This document shows, piece after piece, positions 1 to 8,977 of a stretch of DNA of 64,000 bases. The DNA is taken from contig NZ_LMIS01000001.1 of NCBI RefSeq assembly GCF_001428805.1, forward strand, positions 2,797,075-2,861,074, given 5' to 3'. The notes under the pieces were generated by a model. It saw only the letters and a list, made by a program, of their open reading frames with translations, was not told the DNA's origin and made no database searches. A program made the translations under genes and the position numbers. How positions within the stretch are numbered: position 1 is the stretch's first letter; every line of letters starts with the position of its first letter. This DNA comes from Aeromicrobium sp. Root236. Lineage in GTDB: Bacteria; Actinomycetota; Actinomycetes; Propionibacteriales; Nocardioidaceae.

Positions 1-285
1 GCCCTTGCCCGGTTGCGTGCCGCGCTCACGCGCTGTCATTCGCGTGGGGACCTCGACAACGGTCAGCTTCGGGCTGGCGATGGCCAGGTGGATCGCGATC
101 GCGCGGCCGTAGCTTCCGGACCCTTCGATGCCAACACGAACCACGTCGTGATGGGCGAGCAGGTGCTCAAGTCGGGCGAAGCCGCTGTTGGTGTTGGGCA
201 CTTCATCAACGACTCTGGGCCGTCCGCAGTCGTCGATGATCGCCAGCGCGAGGGTGTCTTTGTGGGTGTCGATTCCTGCGAACAA
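1..285 (-). CDS. IS110-family transposase, N-terminal part (runs off the window edge)
   Basis: Reading leftward from a TTG at 285, 95 codons are open to the window edge. The protein begins LFAGIDTHKDTLALAIIDD and continues with EGSGSYGRAIAIHLA, the first part of the DEDD (RuvC-like) catalytic domain of IS110 transposases, including the first catalytic Asp in GIDTHKDT. A good ribosome site (GGAGGA) lies 6 bases before the TTG, which decided the start. IS110 elements recombine through a bridge RNA and leave no terminal inverted repeats, so none is expected upstream. Whether the element is intact cannot be judged because its C-terminal half is outside the window. Confidence 0.85.
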   Translation of the reverse strand, partial: MFAGIDTHKDTLALAIIDDCGRPRVVDEVPNTNSGFARLEHLLAHHDVVRVGIEGSGSYGRAIAIHLAIASPKLTVVEVPTRMTARERGTQPGKG

Positions 286-660
286 CGATGTTCCTCCATC
301 TCGGGAATGGTCCGCTGAGGACGGAGTGCGCAGGCATTTCTCGGGACGTTCCAAGCCTCTATTGAGCGTCACCCCCGACCACTGTCCGCCGCCGGGAGGC
401 AACCATTCTGAGAGCCACACCAGCCCGGTGGGCAGCAAGAGGTGGGGCCTTCCCGACGACGTCGCGGGCCCGCACAGATACGTACGGACGAAACGACCCT
501 CCCAGAAATGCAAGAGGTGTGTGGATGTTGGTTCGGTGTCTGGGCGCAGAGCAGCGCAGCTCGCGAATCGCATCGACACAGGTCTTCAACGGCAGGTCGA
601 GAAGTGATCGCGGTCAAGTTGAAAGCGTTGATGTGGCGTCCTTATGTTGGGGTGTAGGCG
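286..660. other. Intergenic stretch without a supported gene, upstream of the transposase
   Basis: No reading frame here has both recognisable protein sequence and a ribosome site. It lies upstream of the IS110-type transposase and would contain the element's left end and possibly its bridge RNA. I could not delimit either by eye. Confidence 0.5.
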
Positions 661-918
661 GCGGAGTTCGGCTTCGAAGGCCTTGCGTCCGCTTTCGTCG
701 CCGGCGAGGCGGGCGGTGGAGACCACGCCGATGTGGGTCAGAGCGCTGCGAACTTCCTCGTGGCCCTGCGCAAGCACGACATCCCCGTGCGGGTCTGGTT
801 CTACGGCAACGGCACTCACCCCGGCTCGACCCACGAAGAGAGACGCAAGTACGACTACGACGACCTTGTCCGGTTGCTCCCTCAAGCGATGCACGCCATG
901 AGGCCCAGCCGGCGTTGA
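661..918 (+). pseudogene. C-terminal fragment of an esterase / antigen-85-like alpha/beta hydrolase
   Basis: The frame is open from a TAG at 655-657 to a stop at 916-918 and has no convincing start. It encodes NFLVALRKHDIPVRVWFYG, then NGTH and a tail ending LLPQAMHAMRPSRR. This resembles the C-terminal end of esterase D/antigen 85-type hydrolases, where a short loop with the catalytic His (here in GNGTH) follows a strand like VRVWFYG. The catalytic Ser and Asp parts are absent, so this is a remnant. It lies next to a transposase gene, which fits local rearrangement. The family call is from the His-loop pattern only. Confidence 0.5.
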
Positions 919-1016
919 GCGTGTCCGAAACCGCGGACCGCGCTAACCCTGATCTCGACCAAGGAGCGGCCGCCGGTGCTGCGAGTGAGCATTCGGTGAT
1001 CCCGAAGCCTGCGCCC

Positions 1017-1679
1017 TCAACCGAAGAGGTCGGGGTGGCCAAGCGCTCTCGCCAGCGAGTTGCGGACGACGGCGCCAGCCTGCGCCCAGGTCAGCCCTGA
1101 AGCGTCCAACGACACCTGCACGCCGAGGCCGTCGCCAAGAGCGACGAGGCTGGTCGCGACCTCGGCCGCGTCCAGGTCTGAGGTGACGAGGCCCGCGGTC
1201 ACGCAGTCCTCGATTCCTCTGGCGACGAGGGCGACCCACTCGCGGTAGTTTCTCGCGGCCTCGGCACGGAGGTTGTCGTCGCGTAGGGCCGCGCGCCAGT
1301 ACTCGGTCCAGATGAACCACTCGGTTCCGGCAGCTTCATCGGAGGCAACGCCCGAGACCAGGCAGGATGCGATCCAGGCGAGCCGATCCACAGGATCCTC
1401 GATCGCCTCGGCCTCGCGGCTGACCTCGTCGAGAATCTGACGCGTCCGGTGCCCGAGCGCTGCTGCCATCATGCGTTCACGGTTGCCGAACTGGTACTGG
1501 AGGCTGCCGATGGCGATGTTCGCACGCTGGGCCACGTCAGTGTATCTCGTGCCTTCCCAACCTCGTTCGGCGATGACCTCGCAGACAGCATCGAGCACCG
1601 AGTCCTGGTTGACCCCGGCGCGCCGCCTGCGTGACCGGCTCGTCTCGGCAGGCTGCGGATCGCGGGCGGCCTCGGACAT
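1017..1679 (-). CDS. TetR-family transcriptional regulator (220 aa)
   Basis: The N-terminal TetR DNA-binding domain spans about residues 25-70, with NQDSVLDAVCEVIAERGWEG followed by helix-turn-helix YTDVAQRANIAIGSLQYQFG. The rest is a helical ligand-binding domain of usual length. The start at 1679 was chosen because AAGGAGGAG sits 6 bases upstream; an in-frame upstream extension is not supported. The gene follows the DAO-type oxidase (1812-3191) on the same strand, about 130 bases away, so they probably share a transcript. A natural target is the 30-bp palindrome at 3262-3291 between that oxidase and the divergent monoamine oxidase. The ligand may be an amine, by context. Confidence 0.9.
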   Translation of the reverse strand: MSEAARDPQPAETSRSRRRRAGVNQDSVLDAVCEVIAERGWEGTRYTDVAQRANIAIGSLQYQFGNRERMMAAALGHRTRQILDEVSREAEAIEDPVDRLAWIASCLVSGVASDEAAGTEWFIWTEYWRAALRDDNLRAEAARNYREWVALVARGIEDCVTAGLVTSDLDAAEVATSLVALGDGLGVQVSLDASGLTWAQAGAVVRNSLARALGHPDLFG

Positions 1680-1811
1680 CGTCGGCTCCTCCTTCGCTGA
1701 GACACGAGCGCCACGTATGTGCTGCGGCTGTGCCGAGAGTACAAGCGATGAGGATGGTCGACCGTGCCCCGATGGGATTCGACCATCAGGAAGCATCGAC
1801 CGGCAAAGCAG

Positions 1812-3191
1812 CTACTGGCGACCCGACACCGAGTTCGCGATCCTCGCCCACCGGGATGTACCCGGACGCCCACCCCACTCAGCGCGGTCAGCCGCCTTGT
1901 ATGCGCCGTATATCGACGAGACCCCGAGCCACCGAAGCGGCTCGGGCTCCCACCGGCGGGCTGTGTGTCCCACCCATGGCAGAGAGGTCAGCTCTGTCTG
2001 CCGCCCCAGCACCAGGTCACTCAAGGTTCGACCCGACAGGTTCGTGGTCGACACGCCGGTTCCGACATATCCGCCGGCGTGACCCAGACCGGTGACCGGA
2101 TCGTACGTAACCGTGGCCGACCAGTCTCGCGGGACGCCGAGGACTCCGGACCAGGCTCGATCGACGGGGATTCCCTTCGTCGTCGGGAAGAGGTCGTGAA
2201 GGACCTTGGTCAGCGTCTCGATCGTCGATCGCGGTGTGGCTCCGGCAGCGTCGAAGCGAGACCCGAACTTGTAGGGAACGCCACGACCGCCGATGGCGAT
2301 GCGGTCGTCCGCGGTGCGTTGAGCGTAGATGTACATGTGGGCTGAGTCGGCCAGCGCCTCGCCGGCCTTCCATCCGATGGTCTCCCAGTTGTGGGCATCC
2401 AAGGGAGCGGTGGCGATCATCGACGAGTTCATCGGCAGCCACGTCCGACGGTGTCCGGAGATCTGCGAGGTGAAGCCCTCGGTCGCACGGATGATCGATC
2501 GTGCCCTCACCGCGCCGGTAGTCGTCCGCACGATTCCCGGAGAGATGTCTTCGGCCGGACTGTTCTCGTAGATCGTCACGCCCCGTCGTTCGACCACCCG
2601 CGCCAGCCCACTGACCAGCTTTGCCGGGTGGAGCGTGGCGCAGTGAGGGTGCCACATCCCGCCGAGTGCGCCTCGAACCTGGATCTTGTCGCGCACCTCG
2701 TCGGCACTCCAGGCCTGCCAGTCGGTGCCGGGCCAGGAGGTGGCGTGCGCGAGATCGGCCTCGACTCGAGCGAGCTGGGCGGCGTTGCGTGCCACGATCA
2801 GCTCGCCCCCCTTCCTGATGTCGGCGGAGATCCCTTCGGTCGCGGCCACACGAATGACTTCGTCGACGCTCTGGTTCATGGCGGCCTGCTGTCGGGCAGC
2901 GGCAGCACGTCCGTGACGTGCGACGTATTGATCGACGCCGCCAGTCACCGAGTTGGTCAGCCATCCACCGTTGCGTCCGGACGCCCCGAACCCGGCGAAC
3001 TCGGCCTCGACCACGACGACTCGAAGTGAAGGATCGCGTTCCTTCAGGTAGTAGGCCGTCCACAAACCGGTGAGCCCGGCACCCACGATGCACACGTCAG
3101 CATCGATGCGCTCCTCGAGTCGCGGTCGGTCGACCATCGTGCCCAGGTCCTGCCACCAATGGGAGACGGCTTCGTCGTGCGATCGAGTCAT
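1812..3191 (-). CDS. DAO-family FAD-dependent amine oxidoreductase, PuuB-like (459 aa)
   Basis: An N-terminal leader of about 30 residues (with HWWQDLG) precedes an FAD-binding Rossmann motif GAGLTG at 37-42 and the DAO-family segment ASGRNGG at 70-76. This arrangement is typical of gamma-glutamylputrescine oxidase-like proteins, which oxidise an amine to imine/aldehyde plus H2O2. The start at 3191 has AGGA upstream; much longer in-frame extensions run antisense through the monoamine oxidase gene and are rejected. It is divergent from the monoamine oxidase at 3309 and probably co-transcribed with the TetR gene downstream. Family is certain; the substrate (putrescine-like amine or amino acid) is inferred. 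Confidence 0.85.
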   Translation of the reverse strand: MTRSHDEAVSHWWQDLGTMVDRPRLEERIDADVCIVGAGLTGLWTAYYLKERDPSLRVVVVEAEFAGFGASGRNGGWLTNSVTGGVDQYVARHGRAAAARQQAAMNQSVDEVIRVAATEGISADIRKGGELIVARNAAQLARVEADLAHATSWPGTDWQAWSADEVRDKIQVRGALGGMWHPHCATLHPAKLVSGLARVVERRGVTIYENSPAEDISPGIVRTTTGAVRARSIIRATEGFTSQISGHRRTWLPMNSSMIATAPLDAHNWETIGWKAGEALADSAHMYIYAQRTADDRIAIGGRGVPYKFGSRFDAAGATPRSTIETLTKVLHDLFPTTKGIPVDRAWSGVLGVPRDWSATVTYDPVTGLGHAGGYVGTGVSTTNLSGRTLSDLVLGRQTELTSLPWVGHTARRWEPEPLRWLGVSSIYGAYKAADRAEWGGRPGTSRWARIANSVSGRQ

Positions 3192-3261
3192 CGTCGTTCC
3201 TTGTCCATGGTTGCTCGCGGGATGATGCCTCGCTCGGGTCGCGCACGAGCGAATGTCTGTA

Positions 3262-3291
3262 TGGTATCGCCATACTAGTACGGCCATACCA
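3262..3291. promoter_or_regulatory. 30-bp imperfect palindrome, probable TetR operator between divergent oxidase genes
   Basis: Thirteen of 15 base pairs are symmetric about an ACTAGT centre at 3276/3277. The outer arms are GGTAT and ATACC and the inner arms GCCATACT and AGTACGGC. The site lies in the 117-bp space between the divergent genes starting at 3191 and 3309, about 18 bases from the latter start. Size and position suit a TetR dimer pair controlling both directions, most likely the regulator at 1017-1679. Confidence 0.65.
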
Positions 3292-3308
3292 AAGGATGCG
3301 GAGAAACA

Positions 3309-4700
3309 ATGAGCGACATCGAGCAGGACGTGGACGTGATCGTGGTCGGCGCGGGAGTGACCGGGCTGTCCTCTGCTGTGCGGCTCCGGGCGGGCGGGGC
3401 GTCGGTGCTCGTCCTCGAGGCTCGCGAGACCGTCGGAGGACGGCTGAGAACGACCACCATCGACGATGTGAGAGTGGAGCTCGGGGGGCAGTGGGTGTCG
3501 GCGGACCAGGACCAGGTTCTCGGACTGCTGGACGAGCTCGGCATCGAGACCTTCTCCCGCTACAGGCACGGCTCCAGCGTGTACGTCGACCGGGACGGTG
3601 ATCGGAACACCTATGACGGGGTCGCGCTGCCGGTCTCGAGCACCACGGCCATCGAGATCGACCGGTTGATCGACGTCCTGGACCAGTTGGCAGCATCGAT
3701 CGACCCGGCGGCGCCGTGGGAGAGCCCGCACGCTGCGGCCCTGGATCAGATCACGTTCGACGCCTGGATCGCGGATCACACCACTGACAGGGAGGCGCAC
3801 GACAACATCGCCGCGTGCGCTGGTCCGGCCATGCTCACCAAGCCGGCCTACTCGTTCTCCGCCCTCTCCGCCGTGACCCTGGCGGCAAGCGTGGGGAGCT
3901 TCAGCGCGCTGGCCGATGAGAACGTGGTCCTCGACTTCCGGGTTTCCGGCGGTCTGGCGCAGATACCGTCCCGCCTCGCGGAGGAGTTGGGCGATGCTGT
4001 CGTCTGCTCGGCGCCGGTCGCAAGGATCGAGTGGACATCCGAGGGTGCCACGGTCGTGGCGGGGGATCAGACTTATATGGCGCGGCGGGTCATCGTCGCC
4101 ACGCCACCCCACGTGGTCCGAGCGATGCGGTTCGTCCCCAGCCTCCCGCCGCTTCATCTGCAGCTCCGGGACCACCAGTCGATCGGCTCGGTCATCAAGA
4201 TCAATGCGGTGTATGCGACGCCGTTCTGGCGAGCCGCTGGCCTGTCGGGAACTGCCCAGAGCCCTTACGAGCTGGTCCACGAGGCGTACGACAACACGAA
4301 CGACGACATCGGTGACTCGCACGGAATCATCGTCGGATTCATCTCAGACGTGAACGTCGACAGCGTCGTCGACCTGTCACCGGCCGATCGCCAGGCAGCG
4401 GTCCTCGCGTCCTTGGCGTCGTACTTCGGACCGCAGGCGCTGGACCCCGTTGGCTATTCCGAGAGCCCATGGCTTGGCGAGGAGTGGACGGGGGGCGCCT
4501 ACGGCACGACGTTCGGCGTGGGCTCCCTGTCTCGCTTCGGTCATCTGGTCAACGAGCCGGTGGGCCCGATCAGGTTCGGAAGCAGCGATGTGGTGGGGCC
4601 CGGCTATCTTCACGTGGACGGGGGAATCCGGGTGGGTCGCCGGATGGCCGACGAGGTCCTGCTGGACCTTCGCGACGCGTCGACCGGTTTGCGACCCTGA
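3309..4700 (+). CDS. Flavin monoamine oxidase (463 aa)
   Basis: This is an FAD-dependent amine oxidase of the MAO/putrescine oxidase family. Features are the dinucleotide motif GAGVTG at 14-19, EARETVGGRLRT at 38-48 with the Arg typical of the family, GGQWV at 59-63, and the C-terminal FAD motif GPGYLHVDGG near 430-439. Length matches the family. It oxidatively deaminates a primary amine to an aldehyde with release of ammonia and H2O2. It is cytoplasmic, with no signal peptide. It is divergent from the DAO-type oxidase, and the shared operator suggests joint control. Exact substrate (putrescine, tyramine or other) is not readable. Confidence 0.88.
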   Translation: MSDIEQDVDVIVVGAGVTGLSSAVRLRAGGASVLVLEARETVGGRLRTTTIDDVRVELGGQWVSADQDQVLGLLDELGIETFSRYRHGSSVYVDRDGDRNTYDGVALPVSSTTAIEIDRLIDVLDQLAASIDPAAPWESPHAAALDQITFDAWIADHTTDREAHDNIAACAGPAMLTKPAYSFSALSAVTLAASVGSFSALADENVVLDFRVSGGLAQIPSRLAEELGDAVVCSAPVARIEWTSEGATVVAGDQTYMARRVIVATPPHVVRAMRFVPSLPPLHLQLRDHQSIGSVIKINAVYATPFWRAAGLSGTAQSPYELVHEAYDNTNDDIGDSHGIIVGFISDVNVDSVVDLSPADRQAAVLASLASYFGPQALDPVGYSESPWLGEEWTGGAYGTTFGVGSLSRFGHLVNEPVGPIRFGSSDVVGPGYLHVDGGIRVGRRMADEVLLDLRDASTGLRP

Positions 4701-4733
4701 GCGGGGGTGACAACCTGCTGATCGGCTCGCCCG

Positions 4734-5345
4734 TCAGGTCGAGACGACGGCGCCGGACTCTTGGACGAATGTGTCGATCAGTATCTCTGCGTAGCGGCGA
4801 GCTGCCAGCCGGCGCGATGCGGGGAACGGGAGGGCGCTCAGGCTGGACGAACCGATCGCCACGCTGAGAAGCGTGTATGCGACGTCCGTCGCGCGCTCCA
4901 GAGTGGCATCGGGCGCGGCCTTGCGAAGTGTTTGGGCCATGGCTTCCTCGATGCGCACCTGGGTGCCGTATAGGCGATCTCGAAGCGATGCATCCTTCAT
5001 GGCGCCGGTGGTCAGCGCATTGATGACTGCGTCGTCATCGTTGTGCTCCATCTCGGGCCCGAACAGGTAGTCGATCATTTCCGCCAGGGTGGCCGTCGGG
5101 TCTGCTCGGTCGCGAAAGTCCTCAGCTGCTTGGACGTACGGGGTGATGACGTAGTCCCAAACGGCCTCGATGAGGCTGTCGCGGTTCCCGACGTAGTGCC
5201 GAATGTGACTGCGGCTCAATCCGCAATCTTCGGCAATCCGTTCCTGGGTCGCGCCCTCGAGCCCGTACCTACCGATGGTCTTGGCCGCTTCCTCGATGAT
5301 CTGCGCTCGGCGCTCGTCCACCAGGCTCCGTCTGCCCATCTCCAT
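4734..5345 (-). CDS. TetR-family transcriptional regulator (up to 203 aa)
   Basis: The helix-turn-helix lies near the N-terminus: RRAQIIEEAAKTIGRYGLEG, then TQERIAEDCGLSRSHIRHYV. The remainder is a helical sensor domain with FGPEMEHNDDDAVINAL. The first ATG (5345) and a second ATG two codons later (5339) are equally plausible. The gene converges with the monoamine oxidase and is divergent from the CocE-like hydrolase at 5455. The repeated TTGTC/GACAA half-sites at 5372-5402 lie between them and are the likely operator, controlling itself and the hydrolase. Confidence 0.88.
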   Translation of the reverse strand: MEMGRRSLVDERRAQIIEEAAKTIGRYGLEGATQERIAEDCGLSRSHIRHYVGNRDSLIEAVWDYVITPYVQAAEDFRDRADPTATLAEMIDYLFGPEMEHNDDDAVINALTTGAMKDASLRDRLYGTQVRIEEAMAQTLRKAAPDATLERATDVAYTLLSVAIGSSSLSALPFPASRRLAARRYAEILIDTFVQESGAVVST

Positions 5346-5371
5346 CCCCTCTCATGACGAGGTCAGATTAC

Positions 5372-5425
5372 GACAAGTTAGTTTGTTTGTCGGTATTGAC
5401 AATCTACCGGAAGCGATGTCATCTT
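5372..5425 (+). promoter_or_regulatory. Promoter with overlapping repeated half-sites upstream of the CocE-like hydrolase
   Basis: A TTGACA -35 box lies at 5396-5401, with CATCTT at 5420-5425 as a possible -10 (18-bp spacing). The palindrome TTGTCGGTATTGACAA at 5387-5402 overlaps the -35 box. A further GACAA half-site sits at 5372-5376, giving three alternating half-sites. Binding of the divergent TetR here would block the promoter. Confidence 0.55.
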
Positions 5426-5454
5426 GGTCACTCCATTGCCGAAAGGAACCTCGA

Positions 5455-7113
5455 ATGCCAGGCCCGGTTGAAGCCCCTCCAGCACCGTTGTCTCCTGACG
5501 CGACGCAACACCTCGTGCCGATGCGTGATGGCATTCGCCTGGCCACCGACGTCTATCGACCAGTCGGAGTGCTGGCACCGTTGCCAGTCGTCTTGGTCCG
5601 ACTGCCGTACGACAAGAACAGTCCGTACGTCTTCATGGCAGAGGTGGCGGCCCGGCTCAACGCTCGCGGATACGTGGCCGTGGTCCAGGATGTTCGCGGG
5701 AAGTTTCGCTCCGAAGGAGTGGCTGTCGGCCCCGTGAGCGAGGTCAACGATGGCTACGACACGATCGACTGGATCGTCGGACAGGAATGGTCTGACGGCC
5801 GAGTCGGGATGTTCGGCGATTCATACTACGGTTTCACACAATGGGCTGCGCTCAGCTCGGGACATCCAGCGCTTCGGGCCATCGTGCCTCGCGTGACCAC
5901 CACGACGATTCCCAGTATGTGGTCGGGTGGAGAAGGTCCGGTCGAGGATGTCGACTGGCTCTGCGGAGCGCAGTACACGGCGCAGGTGTGGTCAGGAAAC
6001 CTGATCCGCGAGCACCCGATCAACTGGGACGCCGCGCCCTTGACCGAAGCTTTCGAGCAGTTTTTCGGCGACGTCGATAGCACGTCACCGTGGTTCGACG
6101 TGTCGGTCCCGCGGCAGGTGCCGCTGAGCATCTACACAAATGGCCACCCGTTCGCCCAGAAGCCCATCCCGGTCCTGCACTGTGTCGGGTGGTACGACAA
6201 CCTCCTCATCCCCTCCATGCGTGACTACATGGAATTGGTCTCTCGGCCCAACTGGGCGCCGTTGCAGTACCTTCACGCAGACTCGATCGATCACGAGAAC
6301 TATCACCTTCACCTGGCGCCGATCGGGGTTGAGGATGACCACAGCGCGTCGCCGGCCTCTCTCGATCGACTCATGTCCACCTATCTGCTCCCGGCGCTCG
6401 ATTTCTTCGATGTGTTCCTCGCGGGAAGTCGTCCGGTCGAGAGCCTCCCGAAGGTGCAGTGGCACCTGGGCCACGACGACTACCGAACGAGTGCAAGCTG
6501 GCCTCCCGCCGACGCTCACGTCCGAGACATGTTCTTGAATCCGGCGAGTGACGGATCGGTTGATCACGTTCTGACCTGGGAAAGGCCGAGTGGCAAAGCC
6601 GAAGTCGAGTGGCTCTACGACCCGGAGCATCTGGCTGCCTCGCCTGTCGAGAACTCGTTCGCATTCATCTTCGAGTACCCGGATGAACAGAGCGCTCGCA
6701 ACGACGAGACGACCGTGGTCTTCGACCAGGCCCCTGTGGAGACACCCTTGGACCTGGCGGGACCCATCGACCTACACGTCTGCGTCGACTCGAGCGCTCC
6801 AACGACCGACGTCTTCGCGCGGCTCCTCGACGTAGCTCCGTCAGGCGAAGCCCATCTGATTGCCAGGGGCCAAGGCATCCTGCTCAACCCTTCTGGCACT
6901 GAGGCCGTGCGCATCGAGATGGGGCACACGGGTTACCGCGTACGTGAAGGCCACAGCCTGCGTCTCGTCATCCGCAGCTCGGACTACCCGGAGTACGCAC
7001 CGAACTCCGGAGATGGCTCCAACAGGTGGACCGCTGCAGAGCGGCACCGCAGCACTCAGCGTCTCGTCACCGACGGGACGGCACCGGCTCGACTGGCTCT
7101 GACCTGCCTGTAG
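5455..7113 (+). CDS. CocE/NonD-family (X-Pro dipeptidyl-peptidase-like) serine hydrolase (552 aa)
   Basis: The N-terminal alpha/beta-hydrolase domain has VPMRDGIRLATDVYRP (21-36) and the nucleophile motif GDSYYG with Ser at 123. A C-terminal jelly-roll domain (about 380-552) shows VRIEMGHTGYRVREGHSLRL and RSSDYPEYAPN, the usual ending of the CocE family. These enzymes cleave esters or amides with bulky acyl groups, such as cocaine esterase or Xaa-Pro peptidases. No signal peptide is seen. ATG 5455 has AAAGGAAC upstream. The gene precedes a dipeptide-type ABC operon, so an imported peptide, amide or ester is a plausible substrate. Specific function is unknown. Confidence 0.85.
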   Translation: MPGPVEAPPAPLSPDATQHLVPMRDGIRLATDVYRPVGVLAPLPVVLVRLPYDKNSPYVFMAEVAARLNARGYVAVVQDVRGKFRSEGVAVGPVSEVNDGYDTIDWIVGQEWSDGRVGMFGDSYYGFTQWAALSSGHPALRAIVPRVTTTTIPSMWSGGEGPVEDVDWLCGAQYTAQVWSGNLIREHPINWDAAPLTEAFEQFFGDVDSTSPWFDVSVPRQVPLSIYTNGHPFAQKPIPVLHCVGWYDNLLIPSMRDYMELVSRPNWAPLQYLHADSIDHENYHLHLAPIGVEDDHSASPASLDRLMSTYLLPALDFFDVFLAGSRPVESLPKVQWHLGHDDYRTSASWPPADAHVRDMFLNPASDGSVDHVLTWERPSGKAEVEWLYDPEHLAASPVENSFAFIFEYPDEQSARNDETTVVFDQAPVETPLDLAGPIDLHVCVDSSAPTTDVFARLLDVAPSGEAHLIARGQGILLNPSGTEAVRIEMGHTGYRVREGHSLRLVIRSSDYPEYAPNSGDGSNRWTAAERHRSTQRLVTDGTAPARLALTCL

Positions 7114-7268
7114 TCGTCACTCGATCACAACTGGATGCATACGGAGATCAGCGAGCCAACGTGACTCGTCCTGGTCTCAGCTGAAAGCACGAAACGTGGG
7201 GTGGGTTGTCCACCGCTGCGAGGCAGGACGCTTCTTGTGAGAAGCGAAACCAGGAAAGAGGCTGGTCC

Positions 7269-8897
7269 GTGGACAGACTCAGTGTTGGACTCAAGACGGC
7301 GCTCGCCGCGACAACGTCACTGGCACTGCTTGCTGGGTGCAGCGGGGGGAGCAGCGATCCCGAAGGCTTCAAGCCCAAGATCACGACGTCAGTCCCGGCG
7401 GCGACGAAGGAGCTCAAACAAGTCACCTGGAACTTGCCGTCAGGCGAGCCCAACTCTCTCGACCCCGCTGCGTCTGCCGTCGAGTCCAACTCCACCGTTG
7501 TGAGCAACCTGTGCGAGAGCCTCTTCACTTGGGACGACAACTACCAGCAGCAGCCGGCTCTCGCCACCCGCGTCGACCACCCTGATGCGCTCACGTATGT
7601 CTTCACGCTTCGTGAAGGAGTCACGTTCTGGGACGGCAAACCCATGACCAGCGAGGACGTCGCCTACAGCATCAACCGGATCCTCGACCCGAAGCTGGCC
7701 TCATCGTGGGCCAGCTGGGCGGCCACCGCTGAGCCGACGATCGAGGCGACCGGTCCTCTCGAGGTCACGGTCAAGCTGAAGAAGCCTGACTCGATGCTCG
7801 CCAACTACTTCGCCACCCCAGCCTTCGAGGTCATCGAGAAGGACTTCACCGAGCAGGCCGGCAAGGCGTTCGGGACGTCCGCCAAGGGCGTCATGTGCAC
7901 CGGACCATACAAGTTCGGGTCCTGGAAGCCGGGTTCGTCCGTCACGATCGAACGTAACGATGCTTGGTGGAACACCGACAACAAGCCAAAGGTGGGGTCC
8001 GTCAAGTTCAGTTTTACGGTGGATCCGGCAGCCCAGATCGCCGCACTCGCAAGCGGCGACGTACAGGGCCAGTGGAGCTTGCCCACGTCCTCGTTGAAGC
8101 AGCTGGACAAGACGGGTGGGAGCCTGCTCTTTGCCCGGAGCCTCGCTCCAACCTTCCTGGGTGTGCTCAATGACAAGGGTGCGCTCTCGAACCTGAAGGT
8201 ACGAGAGGCACTCCAGGCCTCGATCAACTACGACGGAATCCAAAAGTCCGTGTACCTGGGAACGGGTGCACCGCTCCGGGCGCTCGTGCCGCCGGAAGCG
8301 TGGGGTTACGGCAAGAAGGTGTACCAGGACGCATGGGACGCGCTGCCAGCACCTGAGCAGAAGCTGGCCATGGCCAAGAAGCTCGTGGCCGCAGCGCCAG
8401 AGGCGGAGCAGCGGATCGTTCTGGCCTACAACACGTCGTCGGCCGAAGAGGTGAGCATCGCGACCGTCGTTGCCGACGGTGCCAAACAGGCGGGACTGAA
8501 CATCAAGCTCAAGCCGCTGACCGCTGAGCAGGGGGCTGCGGTGTTCTCCTCGGCCGAGGCTCGGAAAGGCATCGACCTCATGATGATCACGGGCTATCTC
8601 GACTTCGCCGACCCGGCCGAGTACTACGAGTACTTCACCACGACGAGCTACTACAACTTTGCCGGCTACTCGAACCCCGATTACGACAAGGCGATCGCTC
8701 AAGCCTTCGCGACCGAGGATCCGGACGGCAAGGCGGCCGCCGTGGTGAAGGCGCAAAGCATCCTTTCCGAGGAGAAGCCGGTGATCCCCATCGCGACCCG
8801 CGACCTCTCGCTCTACTACGGCAAGGGCTTGGCCGGCCTGGCTCCGCACCAGTCCTTCCTGTACAAGCCGTGGGCGGCGAAACTGGGCGGCAAGTAG
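7269..8897 (+). CDS. Peptide-type ABC transporter substrate-binding lipoprotein (542 aa)
   Basis: A short N-region, hydrophobic stretch and lipobox LLAGC (Cys 24) mark an exported lipoprotein. The body is an extracellular solute-binding protein family 5 domain, with LREGVTFWDGKPMTSEDVAY and the GPYKFGSW segment typical of DppA/OppA-like proteins. The start is a GTG at 7269 with GGAAAGAGG about 9 bases upstream. An upstream ATG would place an extra charged region before the signal and is less likely. It is the first gene of a SBP-permease-permease-ATPase-ATPase set. Ligand unknown: dipeptides, amines or small glycosides are all bound by this family. Confidence 0.9.
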   Translation: MDRLSVGLKTALAATTSLALLAGCSGGSSDPEGFKPKITTSVPAATKELKQVTWNLPSGEPNSLDPAASAVESNSTVVSNLCESLFTWDDNYQQQPALATRVDHPDALTYVFTLREGVTFWDGKPMTSEDVAYSINRILDPKLASSWASWAATAEPTIEATGPLEVTVKLKKPDSMLANYFATPAFEVIEKDFTEQAGKAFGTSAKGVMCTGPYKFGSWKPGSSVTIERNDAWWNTDNKPKVGSVKFSFTVDPAAQIAALASGDVQGQWSLPTSSLKQLDKTGGSLLFARSLAPTFLGVLNDKGALSNLKVREALQASINYDGIQKSVYLGTGAPLRALVPPEAWGYGKKVYQDAWDALPAPEQKLAMAKKLVAAAPEAEQRIVLAYNTSSAEEVSIATVVADGAKQAGLNIKLKPLTAEQGAAVFSSAEARKGIDLMMITGYLDFADPAEYYEYFTTTSYYNFAGYSNPDYDKAIAQAFATEDPDGKAAAVVKAQSILSEEKPVIPIATRDLSLYYGKGLAGLAPHQSFLYKPWAAKLGGK

Positions 8898-8977
8898 TCC
8901 GAGCACGTGTGGGGTCCAGCAGCCTGAGGGCATCTGGGCCCCACGATCCAAGACGAGAGCAGAAGGGAGCTGGGCTG

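Noticed and set aside
586-738. Minus-strand segment reading RLAGDESGRKAFEAELRRL, considered as a gene remnant
   Set aside because: It looks protein-like but matches no family I recognise, lacks a start, and the overlapping plus-strand frame has better-supported esterase sequence.
3192-4322. Long minus-strand extension that would make the DAO-type oxidase 836 aa
   Set aside because: It runs antisense through the intact monoamine oxidase gene and its sequence is Arg/Asp-rich without any domain. High-GC shadow frame.
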